In this document: one piece after another, positions 61,092 to 64,000 of the stretch
How the letters are laid out: each line of letters begins with the position of its first letter
How positions within the stretch are numbered: the stretch's first letter is position 1
Assembly (NCBI RefSeq): GCF_040659735.1
Contig: NZ_JBFANZ010000025.1
Span: forward strand, 20,403-84,402
Origin: Micromonospora_I sp040659735
GTDB taxonomy: Bacteria; Actinomycetota; Actinomycetes; Mycobacteriales; Micromonosporaceae
Length of the DNA: 64,000 nucleotides
Direction: 5' to 3'
Program-made: the position numbers and the translations under genes
The notes under the pieces: model-generated
What the model saw: only the letters and a program-made list of their open reading frames with translations
Databases searched by the model: none
Told to the model about the DNA's origin: nothing

Positions 61092-63671
61092 TCATCGCCC
61101 TGCCGTCGCGGTGGCCGGGGTACGCCGCGACTGGCCATCGGAGACGCTGAAGACCAGCCGTCCGTCGCGCGCGTCGATCCGGACGCACTGCCCCGACGAC
61201 AGACTTCCCGCCAGCACCATCCGGGAGAGCTCGTTGTCCACCTCGCGCTGGATGGTGCGCCGCATCGGCCGGGCGCCGAACTCGGGCTGGTGGCCATGTT
61301 CGGCGATCCAGTCCGCCGCCGCTTCGGTGATCTCCACGGCGATGTCCTGGGCGTGCAGCCGGCGCCGCGTCTCCTCGAGCAGCAGCTCCGTGATCTGGCG
61401 CAGCTGCTCGCGCTCCAGCTGGCGGAAGATGATGATCTCGTCGATCCGGTTGACGAACTCCGGGCGGAAGTAGTCCTGCAGCCGCTTCATCAGCTTCTCC
61501 CGCAGGTCACGTGCCGCGGCCGCCGCGTCCTCCTTCTCCTTCCCGTCCCCGTCCCCGTCGCCGCCGAAGCCGAACGCGCGCCGGGGTCCGGCGGTGATCA
61601 GTTCGGAACCCACGTTGCTCGTCATGATCATGACGGCGTTGCGGAAGTTCACCGTCCGCCCCTGGCTGTCCGTGAGCCGCCCGTCGTCGAGCACCTGGAG
61701 CAGGATGTTGAACACGTCGGGATGCGCCTTCTCGATCTCGTCGAGCAACACCACCGCGTACGGGCGGCGGCGCACCGCCTCGGTCAACTGACCGGCCTCC
61801 TCGTACCCGACGTACCCCGGCGGCGCCCCGACCATCCGGCTCACGGTGTGCCGTTCCTGGAATTCGCTCATGTCCAGCCGGATCATCCGGTCCTCGTCGC
61901 CGAAGAGCGAGGCGGCGAGCGCCCGGGCCAGCTCGGTCTTGCCGACCCCCGTCGGCCCGAGGAAGAGGAAGCTGCCGACGGGTCGGTCGGGGTCGCCCAG
62001 CCCCGCACGGGAGCGGCGGACCGCCTCGGCGACCGCGCTCACCGCCTCGTCCTGGCCGACCACCCGCTCGTGCAGCTGTCCCTCCAGCCGCAGCAGCCGC
62101 TCCCGTTCCTCCTCGGTGAGCTGGCTGACCGGGATCCCGGTGGCCCGCGAGACGACCTCGGCGATCTGCGGCAGGTCGACCTTCGGCACGGACAGCCCGC
62201 CGTCGCCGCCGCGCGCCTCGTCGATCCGGGAGCGCGTCTCGTTCATCCGGTCCCGCAGCGCCGAGGCCCGCTCGTACTGTTCGTCGGCGACCGCCTGGTC
62301 CTTGTCCCGGTGCAGCTGCTCGAGCTGGCGCTCCAGGTCGCGGACGTTCGCCGCCGGTGTGCGGTTGCGCAGCCGCACCCGGGCGCCGGCCTGGTCGATC
62401 AGGTCGATCGCCTTGTCCGGCAGGAACCGGTCGGTGATGTAGCGGTCGGCGAGCTCCGCCGCGGCCACCAGCGCCTCGTCCGTGAAGCGGACCTGGTGGT
62501 GCGCCTCGTAGCGGTCGCGCAGCCCGCGCAGGATCGACACCGTGTCGTCGACGGTCGGCTCGGGCACGAGGACGGGCTGGAACCGGCGGGCCAGTGCCGC
62601 GTCCTTCTCGATGCTCTTGCGGTATTCGTTGAGGGTGGTCGCGCCGACGACCCGCAACTGACCTCGGGCGAGCGCCGGCTTGAGCATGTTGCTCGCGTCC
62701 ATCGAGCCCTCACCACCGCCGCCGCCGGCCCCCACCACCGTGTGCAGCTCATCGATGAAGACGATCAGCTCCTCGCTGTGCGCGCTGATCTCGTCGATCA
62801 CCTTCTTCAGCCGCTCCTCGAAGTCGCCGCGGTAGCGGGTGCCGGCGACCAGCCCGGTGATGTCGAGCTGGATCACCCGCTTGCCGAGCAGCGTCTGCGG
62901 CGCGTCCCCCTCGATGATGCGCTGGGCGAGCCCTTCGACGATCGCCGTCTTGCCGACGCCGGCCTCCCCGATCAGGACCGGGTTGTTCTTCGTGCGACGG
63001 GAGAGGATCTCCACCGCCTGCTCGATCTCGTCGCTCCGGCCGATCACCGGGTCGATGGAGCCCTGGCGCGCGCATTCGGTCAGGTCCTGGCCGTACTGGT
63101 CGAGAGTGGGGGTGCCGTGGTCCGGTTCCGGGACGGGGCCGCCGCCCCGCTCGGCGCTGGCCGACTGCAACGACTGGGGTTCCAGGCGGCTCGCGGCGAG
63201 CATGCGGCCGGCGGCCGACTCCCGGTTGAGCGCCAGGGCCATCAGGATGTGCTCCGGCCCGATGTAGGTGGCGCCGGTGGCGCGGGAGAGCTGATGCGCT
63301 TCGAGCAGCGCCCGCTTCGCGGCGGGGGTGAGCGTCATGTTCAGCGGCACGTCGCCGGCGGCGCCGCCGGGGCCGCCGAGATCGGCGAGGAGCGCATCGG
63401 GGTCGGCGCCCGCGCGGCGGATGAGTTCGCGCAACGGCTGCCGCTGCAGCGCCGCCCACAGCAGGTGGTCGGTGTCGAGGTCGGAGCTGCCCGATCGGGC
63501 CGCCCGCCGGGCCGCGTCGATGAGCAGCTCGCGGGCGTCCGCGCTCATCAGCCGGGTGATGTCGACCCGGTTCACGGGCAGGCGCGGTTCACCACCGGAG
63601 AGGAACCGGGCCAACAGCTCTTCCCAGGGGTCCCCACCCCGGCCTCCCGCTCCGAACGCCCCGCTGCTCAT
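61092..63671 (-). CDS. ClpC-like AAA+ unfoldase
   Basis: This 859-aa protein has two Clp N repeats (about 40-165) and D1 with GEAGVGKTAIVEGL and IVFIDELHTVVG. A middle region with a coiled UVR-like segment (LERQLEQLHRDKDQAV) follows, then D2 with GPTGVGKTELARAL and VVLLDEIEKAHPD. Pore motifs are GTRYRG and GYVGYE. A FGF tripeptide in PRRAFGFGGDG could be the ClpP-docking loop. The N-terminal extension DPWEELLARFLSGG is typical of a second actinobacterial ClpC-like group. It is the first gene of the operon with the small protein and DUF3140. Confidence 0.9.
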   Translation of the reverse strand: MSSGAFGAGGRGGDPWEELLARFLSGGEPRLPVNRVDITRLMSADARELLIDAARRAARSGSSDLDTDHLLWAALQRQPLRELIRRAGADPDALLADLGGPGGAAGDVPLNMTLTPAAKRALLEAHQLSRATGATYIGPEHILMALALNRESAAGRMLAASRLEPQSLQSASAERGGGPVPEPDHGTPTLDQYGQDLTECARQGSIDPVIGRSDEIEQAVEILSRRTKNNPVLIGEAGVGKTAIVEGLAQRIIEGDAPQTLLGKRVIQLDITGLVAGTRYRGDFEERLKKVIDEISAHSEELIVFIDELHTVVGAGGGGGEGSMDASNMLKPALARGQLRVVGATTLNEYRKSIEKDAALARRFQPVLVPEPTVDDTVSILRGLRDRYEAHHQVRFTDEALVAAAELADRYITDRFLPDKAIDLIDQAGARVRLRNRTPAANVRDLERQLEQLHRDKDQAVADEQYERASALRDRMNETRSRIDEARGGDGGLSVPKVDLPQIAEVVSRATGIPVSQLTEEERERLLRLEGQLHERVVGQDEAVSAVAEAVRRSRAGLGDPDRPVGSFLFLGPTGVGKTELARALAASLFGDEDRMIRLDMSEFQERHTVSRMVGAPPGYVGYEEAGQLTEAVRRRPYAVVLLDEIEKAHPDVFNILLQVLDDGRLTDSQGRTVNFRNAVMIMTSNVGSELITAGPRRAFGFGGDGDGDGKEKEDAAAAARDLREKLMKRLQDYFRPEFVNRIDEIIIFRQLEREQLRQITELLLEETRRRLHAQDIAVEITEAAADWIAEHGHQPEFGARPMRRTIQREVDNELSRMVLAGSLSSGQCVRIDARDGRLVFSVSDGQSRRTPATATAGR

Positions 63672-63727
63672 CCTCTGCTCCCCTCACGGGCCCGGTCGTC
63701 GCCGGCAACTGCTCGCATGTCGGCTGG

Positions 63728-63752
63728 CTACCCGGGCGATGCCCGGACAAAC
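63728..63752 (-). promoter_or_regulatory. SigB-like promoter for clpC operon
   Basis: On the minus strand GTTTGT (63752-63747), 13 nt and GGGTAG (63733-63728) lie 57 nt before the ClpC start. Box sequences and spacing match the DUF2267 promoter. Confidence 0.55.
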
Positions 63753-63776
63753 GTTGATCGGTGGGAGGCTGGAGCC

Positions 63777-63947
63777 GTGCATGCCATCCCGTTACTCGTC
63801 GTCGACGCGGCCAACGTCGTGGGTTCCCGACCGGACGGGTGGTGGCGGGACCGCGCCGGAGCGACCGTGCGGCTGCGCGACGCGTTGCGGCCGGTGGCGC
63901 GGGCCGGGCTGCCCGGGCTGCCGTCCCGTTCTCCCTCGACGGCATGA
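63777..63947 (+). pseudogene. truncated NYN/PIN-like nuclease gene
   Basis: The first 49 or so codons encode the start of a NYN-type domain (VHAIPLLVVDAANVVGSRP, then DGWWRDRAGATVRLRDALR) behind GGGAGG. After about 63922 the frame ends in SRSPSTA and a stop, with codon use unlike the gene. Intact relatives are about three times longer. The acidic residue in VVDAANVV matches the NYN metal site. The break coincides with a coding-like minus-strand fragment. Confidence 0.55.
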
Positions 63948-64000
63948 CGACCGGCGCCACGCCCTCGTCGGTCTCCCACGGGTTGTCGTTGTCCCAGCGT
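63922..64000 (-). other. coding-like minus-strand fragment at window end
   Basis: Read on the minus strand, the last bases encode WDNDNPWETDEGVAPVVMPS, with strong coding composition and no start or natural end inside the window. It looks like the C-terminal part of a larger protein interrupted near 63922. Its identity is not known, although PWETDEGV-type ends occur on actinobacterial secretion-associated proteins as I recall them. Confidence 0.4.

Noticed and set aside
61290..63947. 885-aa plus-strand open frame
   Set aside because: It lies opposite clpC. Only its last part (63777 onward) overlaps a real coding start, which has its own ribosome site.
1..64000. tRNA, rRNA or CRISPR
   Set aside because: No T-loop-like GTTCGANTC set with matching arms, no rRNA segments and no regularly spaced repeats were seen on reading. 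A tRNA search program could still find a divergent gene.
1..64000. insertion sequences or prophage
   Set aside because: No transposase, integrase or terminal inverted repeats with target duplications were found. Local breaks (41.4 kb, 63.9 kb) have no such signatures.

Overview
This is a high-GC, densely packed actinobacterial chromosome segment, most likely from the Micromonosporaceae (Micromonospora/Salinispora-like). That placement is an inference from gene content, the high third-position GC, the many GTG/TTG starts and the four-base ATGA/GTGA overlaps. The backbone follows the order known from the Mycobacterium tuberculosis Rv2097c-Rv2141c region: pafA, prcA, prcB, pup, dop, ARC/mpa, trmI, a RecB-like nuclease, metH, a PAC2 protein, mshC, DUF3090, a phosphomutase-like protein, uppP and an M20 peptidase. 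No rRNA, tRNA, CRISPR array or intact insertion sequence was seen.

Region 1 (1-16.3 kb) is the Pup-proteasome locus: pafA (cut by the window start), prcA, prcB, pup, dop and the ARC/Mpa unfoldase, all on the minus strand. Cell-surface glycan genes are interleaved with it. A complete dTDP-L-rhamnose set (rmlC-rmlA divergent from rmlB-rmlD plus a GT2 transferase) lies between prcA and pafA. An acyltransferase lies between pup and dop, and a GT2/DUF2304/DUF2142/GtrA group lies between dop and ARC. Pup ends in Gly-Gly-Glu, so no deamidation is needed before ligation.

Region 2 (16.4-23.7 kb) holds a ferredoxin, a conserved protein, trmI, a site-2 protease with CBS domains, a RecB-like nuclease, a two-component system and an alpha/beta hydrolase.

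Region 3 (23.7-42.3 kb) is more accessory. It has a MacB-type ABC transporter behind a long palindrome-rich leader, a HAD phosphatase, a zinc peptidase, a 42-aa basic protein, DUF2267, a GNAT acetyltransferase, an SCO4848-type membrane protein, a PabA-PabB fusion and a C39-like peptidase. A 1.5-kb gene-poor stretch follows, then a secreted beta-helix protein behind a LacI-type operator, a frameshifted gene and a VOC protein.

Region 4 (42.4-57.5 kb) is conserved core: metH, PAC2, GntR, mshC, an SCO1664-like protein, DUF3090, a histidine-phosphatase-fold protein, uppP, an F420-type LLM oxidoreductase, an aldo/keto reductase, DUF5703 and an M20 peptidase.

Region 5 (57.6-64 kb) looks stress-related: hemerythrin, ThuA, LysR, DUF3140, a small disordered protein and a ClpC-like unfoldase. 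It ends in a truncated NYN-like gene abutting a minus-strand fragment. Three loci (hemerythrin, DUF2267 and the clpC operon) share a GTTTG-N14/15-GGGTAG promoter, suggesting a common SigB-like regulon.
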